Below are positions 1 through 7,754 of a stretch of 22,078 nt of DNA, in pieces (the stretch's first letter is position 1; every line of letters begins with the position of its first letter). The DNA is taken from positions 1-22,078 of the forward strand of contig CAYXNR010000039.1 of assembly GCA_964466595.1 (NCBI GenBank), in the 5' to 3' direction. The notes under the pieces are model-generated. The model searched no databases. It saw only the letters and a program-made list of their open reading frames with translations, and was not told the origin of the DNA. This DNA comes from JABDGC01 sp964466595 (lineage in GTDB: Bacteria; Pseudomonadota; Gammaproteobacteria; DSM-16500). Made by a program: the position numbers and the translations under genes.

Positions 1-188
1 TTCCTTCGGGAAACAATATCATGGCTCGGATATTATGAGGGGAGCGTTCAGGCTCAGGGCGAACGGGTTTATAAAGCTCACCCTTCGACAAGCTCAGGGT
101 GAACGGGTTTAACGGGTTTATATGAATTATATTCCTTAATGAAGCGTAAAGTTTATACACTTTATCAACGAATTATGTAAGCTATACA

Positions 189-223
189 ATTGCGAGCCCG
201 CGAAGCGTTTGGGCGCGGCAATC
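189..223. repeat. Imperfect inverted repeat upstream of rpsP
   Basis: ATTGCGAGCCC at the left is matched imperfectly by GGGCGCGGCAAT at the right, followed by a T-rich stretch. It could be a dispersed intergenic repeat or a weak terminator of an upstream gene; the sequence does not decide. Confidence 0.4.
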
Positions 224-259
224 TAGCTTTTTATTGCTGTTAAAAAAGCTTGTAAAATT

Positions 260-287
260 TTGACAAATCCCAAAGCTCACGTATAAT
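260..287 (+). promoter_or_regulatory. Sigma-70 promoter of the rpsP operon
   Basis: A perfect -35 hexamer TTGACA (260-265) and a perfect -10 hexamer TATAAT (282-287) are separated by 16 bases and lie 42 bases before the rpsP ATG. A consensus promoter fits a strongly expressed ribosomal protein operon. It is the best promoter seen in the window. Confidence 0.8.
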
Positions 288-329
288 TGCTAGCCTTAAA
301 AAGGTTTAACCTACAGGAAAAAATAGACT

Positions 330-602
330 ATGGTCGTCATCCGATTAGCTCGAGGCGGTGCGAAGAAGCGCCCTTTTTATCATATCGTTGCAGCAGATAA
401 ACGTCGTGCCCTGCTTGGCCGATGTATAGAACGTTTAGGGTACTATAATCCTATCGCGCAGGGTAAGGAAATTCCCCTTCATTTGAACTATGAACGTATA
501 CAGTATTGGCTAGCAAAAGGTGCCCTTCCTTCTGATCGAATGCAGCAGCTGATCAAGGACTACTTAAAACAGCAAGCCCAGACTACAACAGCAGAAGCCT
601 AG
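330..602 (+). CDS. rpsP: 30S ribosomal protein S16
   Basis: Ribosomal protein S16 is a small-subunit protein needed for 30S assembly. The 90-residue product starts MVVIRLARGG and continues with the family hallmarks KKRPFYHIVAADKRR and RLGYYNP, and its length is normal. A weak AGGAAA ribosome site lies upstream of the ATG. It is the first gene of a rpsP-rimM-trmD-rplS cluster in the order usual for proteobacteria, with only 14 bases before rimM, so the four genes are almost surely one operon driven from the promoter at 260-287. Confidence 0.97.
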   Translation: MVVIRLARGGAKKRPFYHIVAADKRRALLGRCIERLGYYNPIAQGKEIPLHLNYERIQYWLAKGALPSDRMQQLIKDYLKQQAQTTTAEA

Positions 603-616
603 GCTTTTGGAATAAT

Positions 617-1132
617 ATGAGTCTCCTTGACCGAGGATATCTGACTACTGGCAAGGTAGGTGCTGTTTATGGCTTGAAAGGCTGGCTGAGAATTCATTCA
701 TATACAGAAATTGCTTCCGATATTCTGCAATATAAGCCCTGGTATCTGAAAGAGGGTCAAGGCTGGCAGGTTGTTGAAGTGGAAGCCGGGCGACAACAGG
801 GAAAAGGCCTTATCGTCAAATTAGCGGGTATTGAAAGCCCTGAAGCAGCCAGAAAATTAGCTGGTAGAATAATCGCCATTAAGCGCGAGCAACTGGCGCC
901 TCTACCTGAAAATGAATATTATTGGGCAGACTTAGAAGGGCTTCTGGTCATTGACCAAAAAGGTCAAAGTCTAGGTCACATTAGCTATCTGATTGCTACC
1001 GGCTCAAATGATGTTTTGGTCCTCATCGATCAAAATGGGAAAGAACAGGCCCTACCCTATCTGCCGGGCTCAGTCGTCAAGAAAATTGACCTTGAGCAAG
1101 GCCTGATGTATGTCAATTGGGATTTAATTTAA
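617..1132 (+). CDS. rimM: 16S rRNA processing protein RimM
   Basis: RimM is a ribosome assembly factor that helps mature the 3' (head) domain of the 30S subunit and binds ribosomal protein S19. The 171-residue product has the N-terminal RimM barrel, starting with GKVGAVYGLKGWLRIHSYTE, and a C-terminal PRC-barrel-like half (YYWADLEGLLV, then LPYLPGSVVKKIDLEQG). Length is typical. Its stop is one base from the trmD start, which suggests translational coupling inside the rpsP operon. Nothing is unusual. Confidence 0.96.
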   Translation: MSLLDRGYLTTGKVGAVYGLKGWLRIHSYTEIASDILQYKPWYLKEGQGWQVVEVEAGRQQGKGLIVKLAGIESPEAARKLAGRIIAIKREQLAPLPENEYYWADLEGLLVIDQKGQSLGHISYLIATGSNDVLVLIDQNGKEQALPYLPGSVVKKIDLEQGLMYVNWDLI

Positions 1133-1133
1133 G

Positions 1134-1883
1134 ATGTGGTTTGGTATAATTGCCCTCTTTCCAGAAATCTTGGCTTCCCTGAACTATGGAATAACAGGAA
1201 GAGCGCTGAAAAAAGGTCTACTGACCCTCACTTCATGGAATCCGAGAGACTTAACAGAGGACAAGCATCATACAGTAGATGATAAGCCCTATGGCGGCGG
1301 ACCTGGAATGGTCATGATGGCGCCTCCTTTAGCAGCAGCCATCCAGCTAGCAAGAAAGGCTGCCCCTAAAAGACCAAGAGTGGTATATTTGTCGCCGCAA
1401 GGAAGGCAGTTTAACCAGCGGACAGCTGAAGAATTTCTAAAAGAAGAAGCGCTCATTTTAGTAGCCGGTCGTTATGAGGGCATTGATGAGCGGGTTCTTG
1501 AAACTGAAGTAGATGAAGAATGGTCGATTGGAGATTATGTTTTATCCGGCGGTGAGTTGGCGGCCATGGTTATCATTGATGCAATTAGCCGGCTGATACC
1601 CGGTGTAGTGAAGGAAGAAGCTTCGGTTACCCAGGATTCTTTAAGTTCGGGCTTATTAAAATATCCGCAATATACTAGGCCGGAAGAATATAAGAATAAA
1701 AAAGTACCTGAGGTTTTATTAAGTGGAAATCATCAGGCAATCGAAGCTTGGCGCTTAAAGCAAGCTTTGGGAAAAACCTGGTTAAAAAGACCAGATTTAC
1801 TAGAAAAAATGAAGTTGAATAAGAATCAACAAGAATTGTTACAAGAATATCTTAATGAACAAGACAAGCTAAGCGAATACTAA
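1134..1883 (+). CDS. trmD: tRNA (guanine-N1-)-methyltransferase TrmD
   Basis: TrmD methylates G37 at N1 in tRNAs reading CNN codons, using S-adenosylmethionine, and so prevents +1 frameshifting. It is a SPOUT-class trefoil-knot enzyme acting as a dimer. The 249-residue product shows the N-terminal FGIIALFPE start, the KPYGGGPGMVM motif, the AdoMet-binding knot segments (VYLSPQGRQFNQ, LVAGRYEGIDERV, WSIGDYVLSGGELA) and the C-terminal substrate-binding region (LKYPQYTRPEEY, PEVLLSGNH). It lies third in the operon, one base after rimM and 12 bases before rplS. Confidence 0.97.
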   Translation: MWFGIIALFPEILASLNYGITGRALKKGLLTLTSWNPRDLTEDKHHTVDDKPYGGGPGMVMMAPPLAAAIQLARKAAPKRPRVVYLSPQGRQFNQRTAEEFLKEEALILVAGRYEGIDERVLETEVDEEWSIGDYVLSGGELAAMVIIDAISRLIPGVVKEEASVTQDSLSSGLLKYPQYTRPEEYKNKKVPEVLLSGNHQAIEAWRLKQALGKTWLKRPDLLEKMKLNKNQQELLQEYLNEQDKLSEY

Positions 1884-1895
1884 AGGAGTTTTACC

Positions 1896-2333
1896 ATGCG
1901 TAATAAGATTATAAAACTACTCGAAAATGAATTGATGCAACCTGCTGAAAATCAAGCTGCCAAGGTCATCCCCGAATTTTCCTCTGGTGATACGGTAATC
2001 GTTTACATTCGAGTAAAAGAAGGCGAACGAACCCGGGTACAATCTTTCGAAGGCGTTGTGATTGCGAAGCGTAATCGCGGTTATAATTCCGCTTTTACCG
2101 TACGTAAAATTTCACATGGTGTTGGCGTAGAACGCGTTTTCCAAACCTATAGCCCCATCATTGAAAATATTGAGCTCAAACGTCGTGGCGATGTTCGTCG
2201 AGCCAAACTCTATTATATGCGTAAGCTCAGCGGCAAAGCAGCTCGTATTAGAGAAAAGCTGGCTGTTAATAAAGGCCCGGCAGAAACAGCTGCTCCTGCC
2301 AATGATGAGTCTTCGCAAAATACTGAAGAATAA
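1896..2333 (+). CDS. rplS: 50S ribosomal protein L19
   Basis: L19 sits at the interface of the 30S and 50S subunits. The conserved core is plain: FSSGDTVIVYIRVKEGERTR, VQSFEGVVIAKRNRG, FTVRKISHGVGVERVFQTYS and RRGDVRRAKLYYMRKLSGKAARI. At 145 residues it is longer than the usual ~115; the excess is an acidic, Ala/Glu-rich C-terminal tail after residue ~120. A strong AAGGAG ribosome site precedes the ATG. It ends the rpsP operon. Confidence 0.96.
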   Translation: MRNKIIKLLENELMQPAENQAAKVIPEFSSGDTVIVYIRVKEGERTRVQSFEGVVIAKRNRGYNSAFTVRKISHGVGVERVFQTYSPIIENIELKRRGDVRRAKLYYMRKLSGKAARIREKLAVNKGPAETAAPANDESSQNTEE

Positions 2334-2350
2334 GCCCTCATTGCAAGGGC
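2334..2350 (+). terminator. Short hairpin after rplS, possible attenuated terminator
   Basis: GCCCT (2334-2338) pairs with AGGGC (2346-2350) across a 7-base loop immediately after the rplS stop. There is no U-tract, so this is at best a weak or processing hairpin. Confidence 0.25.
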
Positions 2351-2389
2351 GGGCATTCTTAAGAGCAGCATCATTGAGAGGAACGCTTT

Positions 2390-2905
2390 TTGCGACGCGA
2401 TAATCAAAAAATTAAGGCTGTCGATGCCATTACGCCTAGTCCCGTCGGTGATCTAGGCTTTTGCCTTGTTGAGGGACGACTGATATCTATTCACTTTTTA
2501 CCGCCTCTTCAGGCTCAAAATCCTGCTTGGAAAAATAAACTCAAACCCATCCTCGCTGAATTAAATGCCTATTTTAAAAATCCTCAGCATCGTTTTACTA
2601 TCAACATAGAACCAAGCGGAACAGCTTTCCAGAAAAAAGTCTGGAAAGTATTGCAGAGTATTCCTAGCGGTGAAACCCGAAGCTACCTCGATCTTGCAAA
2701 GCGCTTACACACCAGTCCCCGAGCCATCGGTATGGCCTGCCGTAGTAATCCTTTACCGATTTTCATTCCTTGTCATCGAGTGGTTGCTAAAACAAACTTA
2801 GGGGGTTTTTGTGGTGAAACAGCGGGAAGGTTTATGCGAATTAAACAGGCTTTACTTGAGGCGGAAAAAGCAGCTTTAGTGCGAAATATTCTAATACCTA
2901 CCTGA
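2390..2905 (+). CDS. ogt: Methylated-DNA--protein-cysteine methyltransferase
   Basis: This suicide DNA-repair enzyme moves the alkyl group of O6-alkylguanine onto its own cysteine. The 171-residue protein has the active-site motif IPCHRVV, with Cys128 and His129, the helix-turn-helix segment SYLDLAKRLHTSPRAIG with the arginine finger at Arg111, and a downstream LGGFCG loop. An N-terminal RNase-H-like half (residues ~10-75) makes it Ogt-like rather than a stand-alone C-terminal domain. The start is TTG, chosen because the ribosome site GAGAGGAA lies about six bases before it. It lies 56 bases past rplS and may be read from that operon. Confidence 0.92.
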   Translation: MRRDNQKIKAVDAITPSPVGDLGFCLVEGRLISIHFLPPLQAQNPAWKNKLKPILAELNAYFKNPQHRFTINIEPSGTAFQKKVWKVLQSIPSGETRSYLDLAKRLHTSPRAIGMACRSNPLPIFIPCHRVVAKTNLGGFCGETAGRFMRIKQALLEAEKAALVRNILIPT

Positions 2906-3339
2906 GCTAATATCTACCTGAGCTTGGGTTTCCCTTCCTTTTTGGGTAAGTGTTTGATTAATCTGAAAAAATTGTCATTCCGGCATGCTTTAAGCCGGAA
3001 TCCAGGGTATTTAAAAGCCTGGATGCCAGCTAAAAGCGTCATTGGTATCTACACAAGTCTTATTTTTAAAATTGGTAGGGTGGATTAGACGCGTTTTTTG
3101 CGTCGTAATCCGCCATTTTTGGTGGATTACGGCAAAAAGCGCCTAATCCACCCTACCAAAAATTAACCAGCCCGCACTTGTGTAGATACCAATGACGCTT
3201 TTAGCTGGCATGACAGAGAGGTTAACCGAGCAATGACGGCTTACTCAAAAAATTCTATATAATCTGTTTATTTATTGTAGTATTATCATCTGATTGAAAA
3301 AATATATTACAAATATTAATCACAAAACAGAGGGTACTT
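2906..3339. other. Gene-free block made of nested palindromes
   Basis: No coding region is supported. The ogt stop region carries a duplicated CTACCTGAGCT motif (ending near 2922). From 2974 to 3216 the DNA is a compound inverted repeat, listed separately. The last ~120 bases are AT-rich leader for the next gene, with a GAGGG ribosome site before the ATG at 3340. Confidence 0.7.
2974..3216. repeat. Compound nested palindrome
   Basis: At the left, ATTCCGGC (2977-2984) pairs with GCCGGAAT (2994-3001). A perfect 36-base inverted repeat follows, 3023-3058 against 3176-3211, containing GTCATTGGTATCTACACAAG. Inside it a second inverted repeat pairs 3072-3092 with 3139-3159 (motif GGTAGGGTGGATTAG, one mismatch), and a third arm pairs GTAATCCGCC with GGTGGATTAC around a short T-rich loop. 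The outer sequence GGATGCCAGCTAAAA...GCTGGCATGAC is also present, uninterrupted, at 7249-7277, suggesting that one repeat family was inserted into the loop of another. Confidence 0.85.
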
Positions 3340-5862
3340 ATGCCACAAGACAATCAATCGCTTGATCTCCATTCCTTTTTACAGGAAAACACCGTCAAAC
3401 GCTTATTTGATCTTCTTTTAGAAACCGCAAAAGAAATGCCGGAGTTGCAAAATAAGCTACCGCATGACTGCTCTTTTTTATTTGATTTTGAAACTATTCT
3501 ATTGAAAAAAAATTCTGAGGAAGATAAAGAACGCTTAATTCAGAAGAATCAGCTTAGCAAATCCTTACAGGAACGCACCCTCAGCTTAATGACGAAGCTA
3601 GTCTATACCTGCTTAGAAGAGCCCAATACGCCCCTACCTACTGATTGCAAGTTATTATTCGTAGCCTGTTTTAATCCCTCTCATTGGGTCGCAATTACTG
3701 CTGAATTAGCCAAACTGAATCAAGAAGCAGTCCGTGTAGATGTTGAAGCATTGCAAGAAGCATACAGGGCGAATAAACAAGAACTAGCTGCTAAAGCAGA
3801 AGCAGAGAAAAAGGAACTCCTATTAAATCATGTTAGAAATGCGCTGATCAAAAAATATAACTTGCATGAGAATCCAAAAAATCTTCTCGCTCTCTTTGAG
3901 ACTGTTGATCTTCACTTTTATGATTCACGAGATCCTAACACGCCGAATGGCATAGTGTACTATGACTCTGCTCGCTTGCAACTCGATCCACAATTTAATT
4001 TACATAATAGCCCCTGCAGCTCCCAACGAGGTAATACCTGTGGCGATCACTCCGTTTTTAATGTTTTTTTTATGGGTTTATTAAAGCAAGCGCTTTTTAT
4101 CAATGAACAAGGTTCTATTAGCTCAGCTGATTTACGCACCATCTCTGAACAACTGCATATGCTTTCTACACTTGAACTTAATTTACATGTTGATCTAGCT
4201 TTGAGCGAGGTTGATGAAAATGATCCTGAGGAAGCAAAAGCACAGGCTCTCGTTAAAAGACTAGATTTAGAAAATGAAATAGACCAAATCAAAAAAGCCA
4301 TTCAAGATATAAAACCTGCTTTAAAAAATTTATTAGGCCAAATACATCAATATAATGTTTTGCTCGGTCTAGATTCACCTGCACCTCAATTATCAAGACC
4401 TGAGACTGGGGTAGAAGATAAAACTGAAACTGAGGCAGAAGAGAAAACTGAGACTGAGGCAGAAGATAAAACTAAGACTGAGGCAGAAGAGAAAACTGAG
4501 ACTGAAGCAGAAGATAAAAATGAAGAAAAAATTAATAACGAAACTGATCTTTCCCTACCCACCCAGGCTCAAATACAAAAAATGGAGGCTTTACTACATG
4601 ACCTGCAGGGCTTCAATGAGCAAGAGATCAGAGATCAGTTAATAAGCATTTTGGAAGAGATGACTATTTCCGAGAATCCCTTTTATGATATGGGTTTAGT
4701 TCAAGCGCATTTCAATTTAGACCAAGCTAACTTTCATCATGCTCTAATTGTCGATACTCTCATTAGAGCTAAAATGGATAAAATTGTGGCGCAGACTAGT
4801 CAGCAAGTTACAGAAGAACTGCTGCCAAAGATAAATAAACAGATTGATATCATTACAGCACAGATGGCTAATTCCGAAACACTCTTGCAAGCACTTGCTA
4901 AAGAAATTCATAATTGGAAAACCTCGGGCAAAGCTAGCTTATGTATTCAAGATATAAGAGCTGTCCTCAATCCTCACAATCTCAGTGCGGAACAGACAGA
5001 AACGATCATTAAAGCAGCGGAGGAATTAACCACAATTGCCTCAGCAATCTTAGCAAGAGATGAAAAAAACGATTACCTGAATGAAAAACAATATTTTTGT
5101 ATTTTAGAGCAAATAGAACAAACCTTGCAGACTGAAATTACCTGCAGTCAAAAAATACGGAACATCCAAGCGGTTTTAAGTGAACTCGATCTTTCATCTG
5201 CGCTTCCTTATCCTTCATTGAAAGAAAGTATAGACCTATTAGCCGATATGATCGAAGAATTGCATTATCATGGCAATAGTTACAATAAAGAAAAAATAGA
5301 GAAGGCCTTGAACATCGATTTAAATCTCAGTACTTCCCAGATTTTAGCACAGCAATTAATGGACAGGAAAGCAGGAGGCCTTATTTTAAAAGCCTGCCAA
5401 CCTGTTTTAGAAAATACTTTTTTTCTGATTAATTCAGCGCTTCAGAGGATCAAAAAGCAGGTTCCGGATAAAACGCTCCGCAAAAGAATAATCGAGACCC
5501 TCAAGCTAAGCTTAGCTGAAAATGATTTATCTGCTTCCACTCAGCAAGATGTTTTAAATCTTCTCCAACCCTTGAATTTATCAAAGGAGAATGAGGAAGC
5601 TGTGATGAATGCAGTAAAGGAGATATATAATTTGGCTACAACGACTGCTAGGGATCCTGATCAACAAAATGATTATTTGAATGCGGTCAAAGCGCCTGTT
5701 ATTTTAAAAGAAATAGAGGAGTTTTTAGATAAGAAAGTAAAGAAAAAATCGAATCTTCTTTATTCTTTACTCTCTTGGTTGACTAAGCCAGCTTCTGCAG
5801 TAGAAGCAGCGCCTCGTCAGCAAGCTGAACGGCAGGCTCATAAGGCTCCAACTGCTTTTTAA
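3340..5862 (+). CDS. Putative clan CE cysteine protease, effector-like
   Basis: This 840-residue protein is not a family I can name as a whole, but residues ~100-240 carry a clan CE (Ulp1/C48 or YopJ-like) signature in the right order: His115 in NPSHWVAIT, Asp195 in LHFYDSRD, Gln229 and Cys234 in QRGNTCGDHSVFN. Known members cleave ubiquitin-like conjugates or acetylate host proteins. About 80 residues, largely helical and charged, separate His and Asp, more than in Ulp1. Residues 359-394 are a Glu/Thr/Lys linker of four 8-residue repeats plus a partial one. The remaining ~450 residues look helical with no recognised domain. No signal peptide is seen. An intracellular-bacterium effector is the likeliest role; activity is inferred from motifs only. 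Confidence 0.7.
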   Translation: MPQDNQSLDLHSFLQENTVKRLFDLLLETAKEMPELQNKLPHDCSFLFDFETILLKKNSEEDKERLIQKNQLSKSLQERTLSLMTKLVYTCLEEPNTPLPTDCKLLFVACFNPSHWVAITAELAKLNQEAVRVDVEALQEAYRANKQELAAKAEAEKKELLLNHVRNALIKKYNLHENPKNLLALFETVDLHFYDSRDPNTPNGIVYYDSARLQLDPQFNLHNSPCSSQRGNTCGDHSVFNVFFMGLLKQALFINEQGSISSADLRTISEQLHMLSTLELNLHVDLALSEVDENDPEEAKAQALVKRLDLENEIDQIKKAIQDIKPALKNLLGQIHQYNVLLGLDSPAPQLSRPETGVEDKTETEAEEKTETEAEDKTKTEAEEKTETEAEDKNEEKINNETDLSLPTQAQIQKMEALLHDLQGFNEQEIRDQLISILEEMTISENPFYDMGLVQAHFNLDQANFHHALIVDTLIRAKMDKIVAQTSQQVTEELLPKINKQIDIITAQMANSETLLQALAKEIHNWKTSGKASLCIQDIRAVLNPHNLSAEQTETIIKAAEELTTIASAILARDEKNDYLNEKQYFCILEQIEQTLQTEITCSQKIRNIQAVLSELDLSSALPYPSLKESIDLLADMIEELHYHGNSYNKEKIEKALNIDLNLSTSQILAQQLMDRKAGGLILKACQPVLENTFFLINSALQRIKKQVPDKTLRKRIIETLKLSLAENDLSASTQQDVLNLLQPLNLSKENEEAVMNAVKEIYNLATTTARDPDQQNDYLNAVKAPVILKEIEEFLDKKVKKKSNLLYSLLSWLTKPASAVEAAPRQQAERQAHKAPTAF
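4414..4521 (+). repeat. 24-bp in-frame tandem repeat, about 4.5 units
   Basis: Units start at 4414, 4438, 4462 and 4486, with a partial unit from 4510. They encode alternating EDKTETEA and EEKTETEA octapeptides, so there is a 48-bp higher-order period. The tract is a flexible acidic linker between the protease-like region and the helical C-terminal region of the surrounding gene and is likely variable in length between strains. Confidence 0.9.
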
Positions 5863-5869
5863 TAAGACT

Positions 5870-6853
5870 CTAGATAGAAGCTGCGCTCTGCATTTGGGGC
5901 TGGTTTCCTTCAAAGATTGCTTCCATTTTTCTTTTCATTACTGCTTTTTTGCTGTGATATTTGAAAAAACGGGGTGTATGATAAATAATAGCAGCTCCTG
6001 TTGGAATAAGCGGAATAAGAAAAATACTTGCTGAAAATAAGCCGTATAAAACGGCAGAGATTGCGAAAACACAAAGAGAATTTTTTAATTCCTGCGATTG
6101 AGGAAAAGGCAAGCCATCCACTTTTTCTAGAAATTCTTTTACTTTGCTTATTTTTACATCTTTTAGGTCACCTGGATTTTTATTGTCAAAAACTTTATGA
6201 ATATTATCTCCAAAAGTATTTTGGATAAGAACTTGCACATTGTATCGAATCTCATCATCAGGATTTTGTCCTAGCAAAATATGTAGCTCATCATAAGCTT
6301 TTTTAAAATCTCCTTTAGCTTTTTGTATAACACTTTTAGCATTTTTGATAGTAAGATTTAGAATAAATACGTTTTCTTGTTTTACTTCATCTTGTTTTGC
6401 TTCTTCTTGCTTTTCCTCCGAACTCACAACTTGAGCTACTTGAGCCGCCTGCTGAAGATGAAGAGATAAATAAGCCTTTAATCCACTATGAACTACCTCT
6501 GCATCTTCCTCCTTAGAAAAAGAAATATTCCATTGTTTTTTTTCTTCATTCCATTTGGCTTTACATTCTTTTTTGAATAAAAATTTGAGACCTTCTTGAA
6601 GAGTCTGTTGTCTTTGGCTTTGTCTTTGTCTTTGTCTTTCTCTTCTTTCTCTTCTTTCTCTTCTTTCTTTTTTTCTTTCTATTATTTGTTTTTTTCCCCC
6701 CAATTTTTTTTCTATTTCGTTTTCGCTGTTGCTTTCGCTTTCGCTCTCGCGGTTGCTTTCGCTTTCGCTCTCGCGGTTGCTTTCGCTTTCGCTTTCTATT
6801 TGCTGCGATGCGTCGTTATTTTCAAGGCTCTTAGTCCGTTCTCTAGCTAGCAT
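5870..6853 (-). CDS. Charged low-complexity protein with C-terminal membrane segments
   Basis: The 327-residue product is not recognised. Residues ~20-45 are octapeptide repeats of the form SESESNRE; residues ~58-85 are an Arg/Glu/Gln-rich stretch (RRERRERRERQRQRQ); the middle is helical and lysine-rich; residues ~256-290 (FAISAVLYGLFSASIFLIP) form one or two hydrophobic membrane segments followed by a basic tail. The ATG has a GAGGG ribosome site seven bases upstream. It converges with the clan CE protease gene, only seven bases apart, and has its own leader at 6854 onward. A membrane-targeted secreted effector is possible but is only inference. No homologous domain is visible. Confidence 0.7.
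   Translation of the reverse strand: MLARERTKSLENNDASQQIESESESNRESESESNRESESESNSENEIEKKLGGKKQIIERKKERRERRERRERQRQRQSQRQQTLQEGLKFLFKKECKAKWNEEKKQWNISFSKEEDAEVVHSGLKAYLSLHLQQAAQVAQVVSSEEKQEEAKQDEVKQENVFILNLTIKNAKSVIQKAKGDFKKAYDELHILLGQNPDDEIRYNVQVLIQNTFGDNIHKVFDNKNPGDLKDVKISKVKEFLEKVDGLPFPQSQELKNSLCVFAISAVLYGLFSASIFLIPLIPTGAAIIYHTPRFFKYHSKKAVMKRKMEAIFEGNQPQMQSAASI
6728..6799 (-). repeat. 24-bp in-frame tandem repeat, three units
   Basis: Units at 6728-6751 and 6752-6775 are identical and the third, 6776-6799, has a degenerate end. On the minus strand they encode Ser/Glu/Asn/Arg octapeptides. Adjacent DNA at ~6620-6680 is a further (TTCTCTTTC)-type low-complexity tract coding the Arg-Glu-rich segment. 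Confidence 0.9.
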
Positions 6854-7014
6854 TTGCTTTACCCTCGTTTTAAACCATTAATCTATAATTGTTTAAATAT
6901 AATACAATAAAATAAGAGAGATTTATTAAGCCTTTCTTAGATGAAGGTTGATTGATGTTTCTCTGTACAGTATAAAAATCATGTTTGTCATATCTATATC
7001 TCATTGATAATTCA

Positions 7015-7040
7015 GATCCTTCGCTGCGCTCAGGATGACA
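7015..7040. repeat. Single arm of the ATCCTTCGC/AGGATGACA repeat
   Basis: This 26-base stretch differs at one base from the right arm (11163-11188) of the perfect palindrome behind xseA. The partner arm is absent here, so this is a decayed or half copy. Confidence 0.75.
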
Positions 7041-7248
7041 AATTGCGCCAGGATGGCATCGGAAGCGTATTTAATTTTTGTCCGTACAAAGTTTATGTTT
7101 ACTTATTTTATAGTAATATCAAATACATAGTAAAAATGGCTTCTTTTTGTCGTCTAGTATTTGTCTTTTAAGTTAAGACCCTTTTAAGGTAAATGCAAAA
7201 TATATACTATTTTGAATATAATGGCTATATTATGTTAAGGTCGCTCTG

Positions 7249-7277
7249 GATGCCAGCTAAAAACATGCTGGCATGAC
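7249..7277. repeat. Short palindrome, GATGCCAGC family
   Basis: ATGCCAGC (7250-7257) pairs with GCTGGCAT (7267-7274) around a short A-rich loop, followed by GAC. The same flanks, with a different interior, border the nested palindrome at 3019-3216. It lies 22 bases beyond the tadA stop and could fold in the transcript as a 3' hairpin. Confidence 0.75.
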
Positions 7278-7298
7278 ACCTTATCTGGAATTCGCGTT

Positions 7299-7754
7299 TT
7301 AAACTCGCTTCCCGCGGAAAAAGGCAGTTAATAGCCCCGCGCACTCTGCTTCTAACAAGCCGCCGGCATAGGGCAGACGATGATTGGAGAGGAGGTCTAA
7401 ACCTTGATAGACACTTTGAACGGCTCCAGCTTTCGGATCCCAAGCACCAAATACTAAACGAGCAATGCGCGCTTGTATTAAAGCACCAACACACATTAAA
7501 CAGGGTTCAAGAGTTACATATAAAGTGGTTTCGACAAGGCGATAATTTTTCTGGACCTTAGCTGCCTCGCGTAGTGCGATCGTTTCTGCATGGGCGGTTG
7601 GATCGAGAGTCTGAATAGGACAATTCCAGCCTTCGCCAAGAAGCTGATCATTCAGAATCAAGACAGCACCCACCGGCACCTCGTCCTGCTGTTCTGCTTT
7701 TTTAGCAAGTTTTAAGGCCGCTTGCATCCAAAAATGATCGCGTTCTGAAAACAT
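7299..7754 (-). CDS. tadA: tRNA-specific adenosine deaminase TadA
   Basis: TadA deaminates adenosine-34 to inosine in the anticodon of tRNA-Arg(ACG), allowing one tRNA to read three codons. The 151-residue protein has the zinc-deaminase signature: His55 and the proton-shuttling Glu57 in TAHAETIAL, and Cys85/Cys88 in EPCLMCVGAL, plus the GAWDPKAGA and LPYAGGLL segments of bacterial TadA. The start ATG shares one base with the stop of the upstream gene (TAATG), and no clear ribosome site precedes it, so translation is probably coupled to the 632-residue protein gene. Confidence 0.96.
   Translation of the reverse strand: MFSERDHFWMQAALKLAKKAEQQDEVPVGAVLILNDQLLGEGWNCPIQTLDPTAHAETIALREAAKVQKNYRLVETTLYVTLEPCLMCVGALIQARIARLVFGAWDPKAGAVQSVYQGLDLLSNHRLPYAGGLLEAECAGLLTAFFRGKRV

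Larger units (their letters stand above)
1..329. other. Gene-free left end with repeat fragments
   Basis: No credible coding region precedes rpsP. The stretch holds two copies of a GAACGGGTTTA-containing motif (around 61-120), one attached to CCCTTCGACAAGCTCAGGG, a motif I recall as a common dispersed bacterial palindrome arm. A degenerate inverted repeat follows at 189-223, then the rpsP promoter. ffh, which often precedes rpsP, is not seen here. Confidence 0.6.
6854..7298. other. Intergenic region with dispersed repeat arms
   Basis: No gene is supported. It holds a single arm of the ATCCTTCGC...AGGATGACA repeat (7015-7040) and a short palindrome of the GATGCCAGC family (7249-7277) just past the tadA stop. 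The rest is AT-rich and carries the leader of the minus-strand gene that starts at 6853. Confidence 0.6.

Noticed and set aside
2161..2403. Alternative plus-strand frame across the rplS end
   Set aside because: Overlaps the conserved L19 core in another frame, lacks a start signal and family resemblance.
3233..3263. Promoter for the clan CE protease gene (ATGACG ... TATAAT at 3258-3263)
   Set aside because: The -10 is perfect but the best -35 matches poorly at a 19-base spacing, in very AT-rich DNA where such hexamers are common.
6596..6850. Open frame on the plus strand rich in Leu/Ser/Phe/Ala over the low-complexity tract
   Set aside because: It is the mirror of the repeat-coding part of the minus-strand gene; its hydrophobic character comes from TTC/CTT-rich DNA and there is no ribosome site.
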